Source: an uncultured Acetatifactor sp. (lineage in GTDB: Bacteria > Bacillota > Clostridia > Lachnospirales > Lachnospiraceae). From it: a stretch of 64,000 nt of DNA. This document shows, one piece after another, positions 26,649 to 36,314 of the stretch. Under the pieces are notes generated by a model that saw nothing but the letters and a program-made list of their open reading frames with translations, had not been told where the DNA came from and made no database searches. Positions within the stretch are counted from its first letter, which is position 1; every line of letters begins with the position of its first letter. The translations under genes and the position numbers were made by a program. The stretch covers positions 62,001-126,000 of the forward strand of contig CAJUIA010000005.1 in NCBI GenBank assembly GCA_910586485.1. The letters are read 5' to 3'.

Positions 26649-26684
26649 AAAAAGGGTCCCATGGATCATCCATCCATGAGACCC
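26649..26684 (-). terminator. Terminator behind GH115
   Basis: GGGTC-N-CATGGAT and ATCCATG-N-GACCC form a 12-bp stem with one mismatch and a five-base loop. It is followed on the minus strand by TTTTTATC. It divides the xylan locus into two units. Confidence 0.88.
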
Positions 26685-26709
26685 TGCATAATAGTTAAAA
26701 GATCAAATA

Positions 26710-29664
26710 CTACTCTGCATTCTCAGTAAAAAAGCAGGTTTCCTCCGGCCCCAGATATGAATCTGGAACAGCTGTCCCTTTCCTGTAAATCAGTATCCTC
26801 TCCGGAATCGTTCCTGCCTCCAGCGCACCGATGGTCAGCTCCTGTACGCCCTCTTCAAGCATCAGCGTCACACAGGTCCTCTGCTCCTGGCTTAAGGCGG
26901 CCTCACACCATCTGCTGTCGCTGCATTCTCCGGCCCGGTAATCCGCTGCCAGAAGTTCAGCCCTGCTTCCCTTTTCCCTGCCTGCCGACACCCACAGACT
27001 CACACTCTGTCCGGGCAGAAGCGGATTGGAGGGCGCCGTCAGAATCTCCACCTGGTACTCACCGGCCTCTTTGATCAGGAAGCGATAAACCAGCTCCGGC
27101 TTTTCCTCATCCGTCCCAAAGGCTGCCGTACTGGGAAACACCTTCATGCCGCAGCCGAATTTCCCGTAATTTTCTATCTTGCGGAAAGCACCTTTCAGCG
27201 TGTCCGTCTTCCGGCAGTAATGCTCCGCGCCGATTACAAATACTCCGTTTTTATCTACAAAGGTCATCTCCGGCAGCTGATTCTCGCCGGCTCCCACCTC
27301 ACTGACGTCAAATCCCGGAACCTGCCGGCCGCTAACCGCCACCGCCACTTTTGCATCACCGTCGTCAATCAGCAGCCGCACCGTCTGTGCGTCCCTGGGC
27401 AGCAGCTCCCGACGGCAGGTAAGCGTCACTTTCTCCAGCGTCTGTACGTCTCCTTCCGCCGGAGATACCGCAAGCCATGCGGGAAGTGCTCCGTCCTCGG
27501 CAGTAACCTGATAGTGCAGGCTGCCGCAGCCGCCGTTTGCAAGCTCCAATGTTACCCGGCTGCAGCCGGCATACTGAAAATCGGGAACCGCGATCACCAT
27601 GGGCGCTCCGTATACCTTTGTAGCCGTCCTCCCGTCGTCCTTTCTGGACACGCTCAGGCGCGGGCGGTGAGCCGGCTCTACCTGCATGATCACGGGATAG
27701 CGGTAATCATCCTCGTTCCACCTGGTAAACCCGATGTGCTGCGCCAGCTGCATACCGTTCCATTTGCCTCCCTGGAAGGCCGCCCACTCCGCCGTAAACT
27801 CCCGGTCCCGTTCCATACACTTTTGTGTCAGCTCGCCGTAACGATTGGCCGCAGGCCTTCCCTGTGCCGCGTAATGATGATTCTTGCCCGCATACAGGTG
27901 CATCTTCAGCAGATTCATACTTGCCATGGCCGGATAATGGATCATACTGTAATAAGCCGTGCCTGCCGCCGTTCCCTCCAGCTCCTTCATAACCTGCAGC
28001 GACAACTCTTCCACCGCTTCCGCCTGCTTCAGCATCCTGTCCGTCTCTTCATAATGGCAGGGGTGATAAATCCCGGCATGAAGGGACTCCGGCCTCCGCA
28101 GGCCGTTGATCCTGATGTATTCGTTCAGTACCCTGCCGATCTTTTCCCGTACAGCGGGAGCCGCCGTCTGAAAGTTCAGCCCGGTCCACTGCCTGACATA
28201 TTCGGCATAGCTGTCCTGACTGCCGTACCCCCATCGTTCATAATCATAAGCCAGTGCCAGGAAATACCCCAGGGATACCTCATGAAATTTCAAATCACCC
28301 ACATTGACGATCCACACATCCCTGACGCCGTACTCATACACCTGCCCCATCTGTTCCCAGATCCGGGTGCCGGGCGTGGAATCCACCCATTCATAGGACA
28401 CGGGGCCGCCGTGATAATCCAGGTGGTAATACATGCCGTATCCCCCCTTGTGATCACGGATGTCTTCTCCGGGAAGGGTGCGCACATATCCGAAATTATC
28501 CTCGCAGAGCATACAGGTTACGCCCTCCAGGCCTTCCCAGTCCTTTAAGCCCGGCGTCCTCTCATCCCCGTAAAAATAGGGCTCCACTTCTTTATAAAGC
28601 GCCAGCAGCATGGGAATCTCCCCGTCCTCCCGCTTTACATGCCGCCGGATCAACTCTTTTTGTTTGCTGATGATTTTTTTCAGCAGCCCGATATTTTCAC
28701 CCAGAGAGGCATCGGGACCCAGCATGGAGGTGTCCCGCTCACCACGCATACCGATGGTGATGATATTTTCATATCCGCCGCTGCGCTTTAAAGCGTCCTC
28801 CCAATAATTCAACAGGCCCTGCTCGTTGGTGTAAAAATTCCATTCGTTTCCGTAACGGCTGCCTTCCCCCCTTACCTGGTCCCATTCCTCGCTGGCCCGC
28901 AGGCAGGGCTCATGATGGGAATAACCCATGACAACGCCGTAAATATCCGCCAGCTCTTCGTTCCTGCTGCCCGGACCGTCTAAGGGAAAGGAAGCGCTCC
29001 ACATGGCAGGCCACAGATAATTGCCCTTCATCCGCAGCAGCAGCTCAAAAACATGCTCGTAGGCATCGGCATTAAAGCCGCCGAAATGCTCCATCACCCA
29101 GTTGCCGAAGCAGGGCCACTCGTCATTGATAAAAAAGCCTCTGTATTTTACGCTGGGCTCCCTGGAAAGAGTCTCTATATCCTCCCTGATCACCAGCCTC
29201 TCCCGGCGCACCGGTTCCACGTCCCCCCAATAACACAGGGGCGATACTCCGATATACTCTGACAGAGAAAACATGCCGTAAATCGTTCCCCGCTTATCGC
29301 TGCCGCAGATCAGAAGGACCCCTTCCGGGCGGACGCCGCAGATTTCCTTATCCTTCATGGAAATCATTTTGATCCGGTAAACCTCCCACTTTTTGTGGTT
29401 TTCTTCTTTGTACAGGTCATTCAGATTCACCAGCCCCGCTGCCGCCAGCTCGTCCAGCGCGGGACTCTTCCCCAGGGTGGCACATAAAATGATCCAGCCG
29501 CCTTCCTTCACGGGTATCTCCTGCTCCGCCGTTACCGCAGGCTTTACGCCGAACACCTTTTCCATGTCCTCCGCAACCTTCCCTGCGATCCTCCTGACGC
29601 CTTCACAGCCGCAGCTCTCCACCACGATAGGGGGCATATTTCCCTTTGCGAACTCCAATTTCAT
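26710..29664 (-). CDS. Glycoside hydrolase family 115 xylan alpha-1,2-glucuronidase
   Basis: A 984-residue enzyme that removes 4-O-methyl-glucuronic acid side groups from xylan or its oligosaccharides. The family pattern is clear: GVLLICGSDKRGTIYGMFSLSEYIGVSPLCYWGDV (in parts), YRGFFINDEWPCFGNW with catalytic-region acids, MKGNYLWPAMWSASF, VVMGYSHHEPC, IITIGMRGERD and LWIVNVGDLK-type segments. The C-terminal 250 residues are beta-rich. The start MKLEFAKG at 29664 follows AAGGAGAG; the longer frame begins inside that site. No signal peptide is visible. It follows the reductase-esterase fusion by 32 bases and releases the uronate that the Uxu enzymes next door can use. Confidence 0.93.
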   Translation of the reverse strand: MKLEFAKGNMPPIVVESCGCEGVRRIAGKVAEDMEKVFGVKPAVTAEQEIPVKEGGWIILCATLGKSPALDELAAAGLVNLNDLYKEENHKKWEVYRIKMISMKDKEICGVRPEGVLLICGSDKRGTIYGMFSLSEYIGVSPLCYWGDVEPVRRERLVIREDIETLSREPSVKYRGFFINDEWPCFGNWVMEHFGGFNADAYEHVFELLLRMKGNYLWPAMWSASFPLDGPGSRNEELADIYGVVMGYSHHEPCLRASEEWDQVRGEGSRYGNEWNFYTNEQGLLNYWEDALKRSGGYENIITIGMRGERDTSMLGPDASLGENIGLLKKIISKQKELIRRHVKREDGEIPMLLALYKEVEPYFYGDERTPGLKDWEGLEGVTCMLCEDNFGYVRTLPGEDIRDHKGGYGMYYHLDYHGGPVSYEWVDSTPGTRIWEQMGQVYEYGVRDVWIVNVGDLKFHEVSLGYFLALAYDYERWGYGSQDSYAEYVRQWTGLNFQTAAPAVREKIGRVLNEYIRINGLRRPESLHAGIYHPCHYEETDRMLKQAEAVEELSLQVMKELEGTAAGTAYYSMIHYPAMASMNLLKMHLYAGKNHHYAAQGRPAANRYGELTQKCMERDREFTAEWAAFQGGKWNGMQLAQHIGFTRWNEDDYRYPVIMQVEPAHRPRLSVSRKDDGRTATKVYGAPMVIAVPDFQYAGCSRVTLELANGGCGSLHYQVTAEDGALPAWLAVSPAEGDVQTLEKVTLTCRRELLPRDAQTVRLLIDDGDAKVAVAVSGRQVPGFDVSEVGAGENQLPEMTFVDKNGVFVIGAEHYCRKTDTLKGAFRKIENYGKFGCGMKVFPSTAAFGTDEEKPELVYRFLIKEAGEYQVEILTAPSNPLLPGQSVSLWVSAGREKGSRAELLAADYRAGECSDSRWCEAALSQEQRTCVTLMLEEGVQELTIGALEAGTIPERILIYRKGTAVPDSYLGPEETCFFTENAE

Positions 29665-29696
29665 ACGCCGCTCTCTCCTTATCCGACTCATTATCC

Positions 29697-32600
29697 TTAT
29701 TCCACATATCCGAAGCCCAGGATCGTAAATTCCTTATCCTCGTCTCCGGGGAGCATACTGACTTCCACATGGTATTGCTTTCTCTCCGCATTTCTGAAAC
29801 AGATCACGGGATTGCAGTGGGTCCAGCCGTTCACATGAGGATCCGCCTCCAGGACCTTCTTCCCGTCCACTGTAACAGACGCGCGTCCCACGCTGCTGCT
29901 GCCGGAATCCTTATAGATCAGCAGCAGGGCGGTACAGGTAATATCCAGTGAAAAAGGCTTCCCGGCATTTTCCTGGGACGTTCTCCGCATCCAGTTGTGA
30001 GGAAACTCTTTGGTGGGCGCCAGATTCTGATCCATCTCCACCCCCTGAAGTTCCTCGTCCATATGGAAAAAGTCTCCGCAGTCCACACGGATTTCCGAGG
30101 CACCACTGTTACGGTCAAACAGCTTTACATTCTCAAATTCCCCGCCGATGGGCGCCGCCACCTGTTCCAGCCGCAGCGTATCCTCCTGCGCGGGCTGCTG
30201 ATCCACCGTCTCCAGCAGATAGCCGATACAATCCGCCATCACCGTATGTCCAAGATTCGTGGGATGATAACAGTCATAAAAGAACTGCGGCTTGCTGAAT
30301 ACCTTTCCGGTATCCGGCTTTTGATAAAACTGCTCCACCACCGCATCCCTTACGCTCACCATGGGCAGGTCATAGGCTTTGCCCACGGGCGACAGGCGCT
30401 CCTGAAGGTTCCAGTCGTTTTCAAAGACCGCAAACAACAGGATCACGGCCGGGCAGTTCTTTGCTTTGAGGATCTTTCTCACCAGAGAGTCATAGCATTC
30501 GCCTTTCGTTTCGTCTCCCTCATCATTGACCGCAAATTCCACCACCACAATATCCGGCTCCACGCTGCCGTCCCGCAGCACATCTCGCTCATACCGCAGC
30601 ATCCCCAGCTCGGAGGGCGTCCCGCCCACACCTGCCTTGATAAAGTGAATGTTTTCCTCCGTTCCCCTGCCTGCAAGGGCGCAAAACCTTTGAAAAGTCT
30701 TATAAGCATAACAGCCGGTGTTGATGGGCACCGCCCCGGCGCCCTGAGTGATGGAGCCGCCGATAAAGGCAATCGTTACCTCTTCTCCCTGCCTTGCCCT
30801 GTTGAGGGCTTTTTTAAGCCTGGCGGTATTCCCTGTCTGCATCAGGGATTTCTTTAACAGCTTCCGGTAATCCTCGGTCTCCAGATTCACCGGCAGCTCT
30901 TCCATTTCCTCCGGCGCCTCAAAGCCTTCCTGCAGGTACAGCTTTACCGACACCCTGGCCGGTTCTCCCGGTCTTGCAAATTCAAAACGAATCTGGCCCG
31001 GCACATCGTCATCCTCCGACCATCGGCATTCCGACAAACGTACGATTTTCTCCACTCCGTCCGCAGACACGGGCACTTTAATCTGGGTGCCGGAAACATA
31101 AGGGTCCTTTTTTCCGTACATCTGCAATACAAAATCTACGGTCTCACTCCCGTCCTCCATTTCCACCGTCACGCCGATGGCGGATACCAGCTTCCGGAAG
31201 CCTGCTGTCGTCTTCAGCAGCTCCAGCATCCCCTCATCCTTCACGTTTCCCACAATCCGGGCACTGCTGATCATCCTTCCCCCGTCCATGTACAAAAACT
31301 GGATGCCTCTGCCGTCGGGCTGGATAGAGCCGTCAATCTCCTTATTGCGCATAATGTAAAAGCCTGCCGGCTTCTTGACAGGGTCCTGGGGGGCCTTGGG
31401 GCCGCCGGGAGCCTTGGGAGCTTTGGGGGCCTTGGGGCCGCCCGTCACATACTTTTCCAGCGTCCGGCGGACGGCGCCCACGCCTGCGGTCAGCTCCGCA
31501 AAATAACCGCATACCTGCTCCGCCATGCCTGCCTCATAAAGATTGACCCCGAAAATTTCTGCCTTTTCCAAAACGGGCCGCAGCGCTTTTTTTGTCTCTG
31601 CCGGTTCTTTGGGCTCTCCCAGCTTGAAGCCTGCCACATAGGGAGTCACTGTCTCCAAAAGAGGATCGGGGCTTAACGCAAAGGCCTGCCCCTGATCGTC
31701 AACGCCCATCAAATACCGGAGCCAGCCTGCAAACACCAGGGGAATCAATTTCAAATCAGCCACCTTAAGGTCAGGCGAGGCCATGTATGCCTTGATGGTT
31801 TCTCCAAAACGGATGGCCAGCTTCTGAGAGGTATCCGTAGCGATCCGCTGGGGCGTATCCGGCATGAAAGGATTGGGAATCCGCAGATTTACCACTGTGT
31901 CAATAAATTCCTTCGGATCCAGAACTCCCGGATCTGTCACCACGGGCAGCCCTTCCGTATAGCCGATGGTTTTCACCATTTCTTTCAGCTGTACATCCTT
32001 CATTTCCTCGGAAATCTTTTTGTATCCTAAGAGGCACCCGTAAACCGCCAGGGCGGTATGCAGAGGATTCAGGCAGGTACAGACCTTCATCCGCTCCACC
32101 TTGTCCACCGTCTCCCGTCCGGTAAAGATCAGGCCGCCTTTTTCCAGCTCCGGCCGGCCATTGGGAAAAGCATCCTCAATCACCAGATACTCGCATTCCT
32201 CCGCATTGACAAAGGGCGCCACATAAGTATTCTTCGCCGTGACCACGGACTCCGTTTCCTCCAGCCCGTCCTTTTTCAAAATTTCTTCCACCGATGCGTC
32301 GGGGCGGGGCGTAATTTTGTCGATCATGGTCCAGGGGAAGGTCACCTTTTCCCTGTTGTTTATGTAATCCAGGAAGCCCAGCTCTGCTTTTCCGTTCTCC
32401 GTCCATTTTTCCGCAAAGGCATTGACTGCGGCATACAGCTTATCCCCGTTGTGGGAGCAGTTATCCATGCTGACCATGGCCAGGGGCTTCTCTCCTGCAA
32501 GGTAGCGGCTGTATAAAAGGGAAGTCACCTTACCGATATAGCTGACAGGCTTTTCCGGGCCGGCTTCAAAATCCGCTTTCACCTCAGGCAGCAGCTCGCC

Positions 32601-33062
32601 CCTGCCGCTTAACAGGCTGTAGCCCTTTTCCGTAATCGTAAAGGACACCATCTGCAGAGAGTCCTTAGCGAAGATCTCCTTCAGCCGTCCGTACTCCTCC
32701 GCATCTTCGGAATCCAGAATGCAGGATTCCACCACGCTTCCCACTACGGTCTTTTCGATACTGCCGTCCCCCTTTAAGGTGACCAGTACGGAATAATCAT
32801 CATGAGGACGGTTCATTTTACGGATGATCTCATAGTCGAAGCCTTCCGCCACGATCAGCCCCCGATCCAGCACCCCCTCATTCAGAAGCTTCTGGACCAC
32901 ATTAGCCTGAAAGGCCCTGAAAATATTGCCGGCGCCAAAATGAATCCAAAAAGGCTTTTCCCTGGTGGCAGCCGTCACCGCCTCCCTGTCAAACTCCGGC
33001 AGCCGAAAGCCTGCCGCCTCCCACTGTGCCCTGTCTGCAAGTCCCCTGCTGTTTAATTTCAT
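29697..33062 (-). CDS. Fusion of fructuronate reductase (UxuB-like) and SGNH esterase
   Basis: An 1121-residue two-enzyme protein. Residues about 1-540 are a mannitol dehydrogenase/UxuB-type reductase: HFGAGNIFRAF nucleotide-binding motif near 43-51, MDNCSHNGDKL near 199-209, LNPLHT near 331-336. It would interconvert fructuronate and mannonate. A Gly/Pro/Lys/Ala linker (about 541-565) follows. Then come a beta-rich region (about 566-740) and an SGNH hydrolase (about 758-960) with FIGGSITQGAG (Ser770), VGGTPS, FAVNDEGD (Asn846) and DCYHPTNLGH (Asp930, His933). A last beta domain ends the protein. SGNH enzymes of this kind include acetylxylan esterases. There is no signal peptide. ATG 33062 follows AGAGGAAACG. 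I know UxuB and such esterases as separate proteins; the fusion looks unusual. Confidence 0.88.
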   Translation of the reverse strand: MKLNSRGLADRAQWEAAGFRLPEFDREAVTAATREKPFWIHFGAGNIFRAFQANVVQKLLNEGVLDRGLIVAEGFDYEIIRKMNRPHDDYSVLVTLKGDGSIEKTVVGSVVESCILDSEDAEEYGRLKEIFAKDSLQMVSFTITEKGYSLLSGRGELLPEVKADFEAGPEKPVSYIGKVTSLLYSRYLAGEKPLAMVSMDNCSHNGDKLYAAVNAFAEKWTENGKAELGFLDYINNREKVTFPWTMIDKITPRPDASVEEILKKDGLEETESVVTAKNTYVAPFVNAEECEYLVIEDAFPNGRPELEKGGLIFTGRETVDKVERMKVCTCLNPLHTALAVYGCLLGYKKISEEMKDVQLKEMVKTIGYTEGLPVVTDPGVLDPKEFIDTVVNLRIPNPFMPDTPQRIATDTSQKLAIRFGETIKAYMASPDLKVADLKLIPLVFAGWLRYLMGVDDQGQAFALSPDPLLETVTPYVAGFKLGEPKEPAETKKALRPVLEKAEIFGVNLYEAGMAEQVCGYFAELTAGVGAVRRTLEKYVTGGPKAPKAPKAPGGPKAPQDPVKKPAGFYIMRNKEIDGSIQPDGRGIQFLYMDGGRMISSARIVGNVKDEGMLELLKTTAGFRKLVSAIGVTVEMEDGSETVDFVLQMYGKKDPYVSGTQIKVPVSADGVEKIVRLSECRWSEDDDVPGQIRFEFARPGEPARVSVKLYLQEGFEAPEEMEELPVNLETEDYRKLLKKSLMQTGNTARLKKALNRARQGEEVTIAFIGGSITQGAGAVPINTGCYAYKTFQRFCALAGRGTEENIHFIKAGVGGTPSELGMLRYERDVLRDGSVEPDIVVVEFAVNDEGDETKGECYDSLVRKILKAKNCPAVILLFAVFENDWNLQERLSPVGKAYDLPMVSVRDAVVEQFYQKPDTGKVFSKPQFFYDCYHPTNLGHTVMADCIGYLLETVDQQPAQEDTLRLEQVAAPIGGEFENVKLFDRNSGASEIRVDCGDFFHMDEELQGVEMDQNLAPTKEFPHNWMRRTSQENAGKPFSLDITCTALLLIYKDSGSSSVGRASVTVDGKKVLEADPHVNGWTHCNPVICFRNAERKQYHVEVSMLPGDEDKEFTILGFGYVE

Positions 33063-33098
33063 ATTACGTTTCCTCTCATTCCGCCGCATAAGCGGCAT

Positions 33099-33177
33099 CT
33101 AAATTTGCAGGAACTTTGGGACGCGTAGCGTCACAAATTCCGAGATTGAAAATTTCAATTTTCAATCTTATCCTCCT
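33099..33177 (-). other. Spacer between uxuA and the reductase-esterase fusion, with three small hairpins
   Basis: Contains GACGC-GTA-GCGTC and a 10-bp stem GATTGAAAAT / ATTTTCAATC with a four-base loop; GCCGC-ATAA-GCGGC lies at its left edge. Without a U-run these are more likely RNA-processing or stability structures than terminators. Confidence 0.4.
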
Positions 33178-34251
33178 TTACCGCGCCCTTGCCGCCTTGT
33201 CGATGGCTTCCCATAATCCATTCAGATATGCCGCTCCCAGCGCCCGGTCATACAGTCCGTAGCCCGGCATGGCCTTCTCGCCCCAGATCATGCGGCCATG
33301 ATCCGGACGGATAGGGCCGGAAAAGCCTGTCTCATAAAGAGCCCGCATAATCTCATACATATCGAAGGTGCCGTCTGCGGAAAGATGGGCCGCTTCCTCA
33401 AAATTAGTGGGCGAAATAAATTTCAGGTTGCGCACATGAGCAAAGTGAATCCTGCCCTTCAAAGCACGAATCATATCCGGCAGGTCATTTTCCAGATTGG
33501 TCCCGTAGGAGCCGGAGCAGAAGGTCACGCCGTTATGCGGATCGTCCACCATCTTCATCATACGGAGAATGTTTTCCTTATTGATGATGATCCGCGGCAG
33601 TCCGAACACACTCCAGGCCGGATCGTCAGGATGAATGGCCATATTAATGTCATACTGATTGCAGACCGGCATGATTTTCTCCAGGAAATATTTGAGGTTG
33701 GCAAACAGCTTCTCATCGTCCACGTCCTGATACTGCTCGAACAATTCCTTTACATGGGCCATCCGTTCAGGTTCCCAGCCGGGCATCACGCTGCCGTTGG
33801 TGTCCCCGGCAATGGAGGCAAACATTTTTTCCGGATCCAGCGCGTCCACCGCCTCCTGGGTGTACGCCAGGACCGTGGAGCCGTCCGGCCGCACCCTGGC
33901 CAGCTCCGTTCTGGTCCAGTCAAACACCGGCATAAAGTTATAGCACACCAGATGAATATCCTCTTTACCCAGGTTTTCCAGGGTCTCTATATAATTGGCA
34001 ATATACTGTTCCCGCTCCGGCGCTCCCGTCTTGATGGCGTCGTGGATATTCACGCTCTCGATGCCGGCAATGTGCAGCCCTGCTGCCTCCACTTCCTCCT
34101 TTAAGGCCCGAATCCGCTCCCTGCTCCAGACCTCTCCCGGCGCCGTATCATACAAGGTTGTAATCACTCCTGTTACTCCGGGAATCTGGCGGATCTGCTG
34201 CAGCGTCACCGTGTCAAATTTTGAACCGTACCACCTTAATGTCATTTCCAT
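33178..34251 (-). CDS. uxuA: Mannonate dehydratase
   Basis: A 357-residue TIM-barrel enzyme converting D-mannonate to 2-keto-3-deoxygluconate in glucuronate breakdown. Family signatures seen: MTLRWYGSKFDTVTLQQIRQIPGVTGVI at the start (in parts), IAGIESVNIHDAIK, MAIHPDDPAWSVFGLPRI with metal-binding His/Asp, TFCSGSYG, IHFAHVRN and a C-terminal RPDHGRMIWGE. The ATG at 34251 follows AAGGAAAACACT; the frame could start at 34275 but that codon lies too early. It precedes the UxuB-esterase fusion by about 115 bases. Together they carry out consecutive steps after glucuronate isomerase, which is not in the window. Confidence 0.95.
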   Translation of the reverse strand: MEMTLRWYGSKFDTVTLQQIRQIPGVTGVITTLYDTAPGEVWSRERIRALKEEVEAAGLHIAGIESVNIHDAIKTGAPEREQYIANYIETLENLGKEDIHLVCYNFMPVFDWTRTELARVRPDGSTVLAYTQEAVDALDPEKMFASIAGDTNGSVMPGWEPERMAHVKELFEQYQDVDDEKLFANLKYFLEKIMPVCNQYDINMAIHPDDPAWSVFGLPRIIINKENILRMMKMVDDPHNGVTFCSGSYGTNLENDLPDMIRALKGRIHFAHVRNLKFISPTNFEEAAHLSADGTFDMYEIMRALYETGFSGPIRPDHGRMIWGEKAMPGYGLYDRALGAAYLNGLWEAIDKAARAR

Positions 34252-34327
34252 AGTGTTTTCCTTCTTTCCCTGCAATCTGTTTTCCGTGTCTGTTTTGTTA
34301 TTTCCTTATGCAGTCGATTTCTGCCCC

Positions 34328-34377
34328 GCTTCGCGTCTCACTGCTTCTTAATTTCATTGCTTTCTATTTCACTGCTT
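34328..34377 (-). repeat. Short imperfect tandem repeats before uxuA
   Basis: Three to four units of 15-16 bases with the core AAGCAGTGA (minus strand) in the 143-base gap between the GH127 stop and the uxuA start. No promoter boxes were seen in the gap. Confidence 0.4.
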
Positions 34378-34394
34378 CCTGCTCTTGCAGCTTT

Positions 34395-36257
34395 TTACTG
34401 CCGGTACTTTCTTTTGACCTTAAAATACATCTGATAAGGCTCGAAGCCGATCTCATTAAGCTTCTTAAAGCTGATGCCGGGATCCTGATTCTCCGTCCGG
34501 TAGAAAGTGCGGAAGGACCCCCACTCCCGTTCCGTGTCCGCAGACAGCTCCTGTACCGGATCATCCCCTTCCAGCCTCAGCACTCTTTCCTGTTCCGTAA
34601 TCCCTGCCAATACGTCGGGCCCGTAGCAGAATGCCCCCGTCTCCCCATCGTCCGGAAGCGGTACAAAACGCAGATCTATGGGCAACAGGAGGATGATTCT
34701 GTCCCCATCCCTCCAGGTCCGGCGAAGCTCCAGAAATTCATCAGTACAATCGGTTTCCGCCGCCGGCTCGTCATTGACATACACCGAGGCCTTCCGCAGC
34801 ACCCAGTCGGGAATGCGCAGGCATATCCTGCAGTCCAGCTCTTCCTTCATCTGCAGCGTAAACACATATTTGCGGAAATCCGGCCTGTTGGCGTAGGTGG
34901 CGGTAATGTCGTTCACCGTCTGCTGCACGCTGTTTACCGAAGAGTTCATTAAACTGCCGTTCATGTAATCCTGCCGCTGGATGAGCCTTGCCTTCCGGCC
35001 CCCCATTGCAAATTCAGCCTCCGAGTCCGCATACATTGTGACATACAAAGTATCTGCATCCTGATAATAGATTCTGCGGTTCCACGCTGCATTGGCCTGA
35101 ACCATGGTCCCGTGGCAGCAGAAGAAGCTGTCCATCTCTCCTGCCCAGTCCTTGCGGCTGCCAGCCTTCATGGGCAGGAAATAGGTCAACAGGCCCCTGC
35201 CGGGGCTTCCCTTCCAGGGCATTCCCTGCCAATAGGTCTGGGCCATCACGCCGTTTGTCACATTATATTCTATGTAGTGCATGTACCTGACCTGGCCCGT
35301 ATGACGAAACAGAAACTCGGCCAGCCGGATCATGTTGTACACGGTGCAATGCTCCTGATTCTTATCACCCAGTCTTGCCTTCAGCTTCTTCATGGGCGTC
35401 CAGATCTCCCCCTGGGTCTGACCGCCGGTGGCAAAGCAGCCCCTGTCGGTCACCGCGCATTTCCAATAGCTTTGTACGATTTTCAGCCACCTTTCCTCTC
35501 CGGTGACCTCGTATGCTCTGGCGCATCCTAAGATCTCCGGTATGGTGGTGTTAGCGTGCATATTGGTCAGCACATCCCTTCCTTCCAGCAGAGGATCAAA
35601 CAGCCTGGCGCGATAATATTTTGCCAACAGCTCCCGGTATTTTTTGTCGCCGGTTATCTCCAGCAGGTCGGCCCACACTTCCAGCATCCCCCCGGTCTCG
35701 ATGTCCAGAATCCGGTCAAATTCCTCTCTGGTATAACCTGCACTCCAGCGATAAAACCAATCGGCAAGTTTATCCGCTGTCTGCAGCGCCGTTTCCAGCC
35801 CCATATAACGATAGACATCCACCAGCCCCATAAACAGCTTATGTATATTGTACTGAGGCGCCCAGATATTCTTCCCTTTACCAATCCAGTATAAATACTT
35901 TTCCGGAATCGGGCAGACCCATTCTCCGCCGTTGTCCCTCTGACACAGGACAAGCTCTTTCAATATGGCCTCCGTCTTGGCCTTCAGCTCCCCGTCCTCC
36001 GTCTCGTGATAACGAATCGCCGCTGCCGACAACCAGTGCCCCAGGAAATGGCCTCTGAGCTGACAGCTGGGGTCCTCCCAGCCGCCCATGGCATTCATGT
36101 CCATTCCCCGGCCGGAATATCTGCCTGCTTCCAGCAGGAAGTTTCTCAGCAGATACCTGTTCTCCAGCTTCATCAGATATTGCCTGTTTGCATCCTCCCT
36201 GCGGAGAAACTCACCCTCCTGCAGCCTGACTGCTCTTCCACTTATTTCATTTATCAT
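34395..36257 (-). CDS. GH127/GH146-type beta-L-arabinofuranosidase
   Basis: A 620-residue member of the former DUF1680 group. In the characterised enzymes the active site is a zinc-bound cysteine. Here the matching residues are visible as NQEHCTVYNM (Glu and Cys zinc ligands) and SFFCCHGTMVQ (the CC pair with the nucleophile). The (alpha/alpha)6 barrel is followed by a beta-sandwich beginning near residue 430. Also seen are LLEAGRYSG, GHFLGHWLSAAA and NMHANTTIPEILG. In this locus it probably removes arabinose from arabinoxylan or related side chains. No signal peptide. ATG 36257 or GTG 36269 may be the start, as neither has an ideal ribosome binding site. Confidence 0.88.
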   Translation of the reverse strand: MINEISGRAVRLQEGEFLRREDANRQYLMKLENRYLLRNFLLEAGRYSGRGMDMNAMGGWEDPSCQLRGHFLGHWLSAAAIRYHETEDGELKAKTEAILKELVLCQRDNGGEWVCPIPEKYLYWIGKGKNIWAPQYNIHKLFMGLVDVYRYMGLETALQTADKLADWFYRWSAGYTREEFDRILDIETGGMLEVWADLLEITGDKKYRELLAKYYRARLFDPLLEGRDVLTNMHANTTIPEILGCARAYEVTGEERWLKIVQSYWKCAVTDRGCFATGGQTQGEIWTPMKKLKARLGDKNQEHCTVYNMIRLAEFLFRHTGQVRYMHYIEYNVTNGVMAQTYWQGMPWKGSPGRGLLTYFLPMKAGSRKDWAGEMDSFFCCHGTMVQANAAWNRRIYYQDADTLYVTMYADSEAEFAMGGRKARLIQRQDYMNGSLMNSSVNSVQQTVNDITATYANRPDFRKYVFTLQMKEELDCRICLRIPDWVLRKASVYVNDEPAAETDCTDEFLELRRTWRDGDRIILLLPIDLRFVPLPDDGETGAFCYGPDVLAGITEQERVLRLEGDDPVQELSADTEREWGSFRTFYRTENQDPGISFKKLNEIGFEPYQMYFKVKRKYRQ

Positions 36258-36314
36258 ACTGATAACCACGCCTTTCCGTAATCCTGCGAATTTGCATCGC
36301 GGTCCCGCCGCGGC

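Noticed and set aside
27220..28548. 442-codon plus-strand ORF opposite GH115
   Set aside because: Antisense shadow of a conserved enzyme with no start signal.
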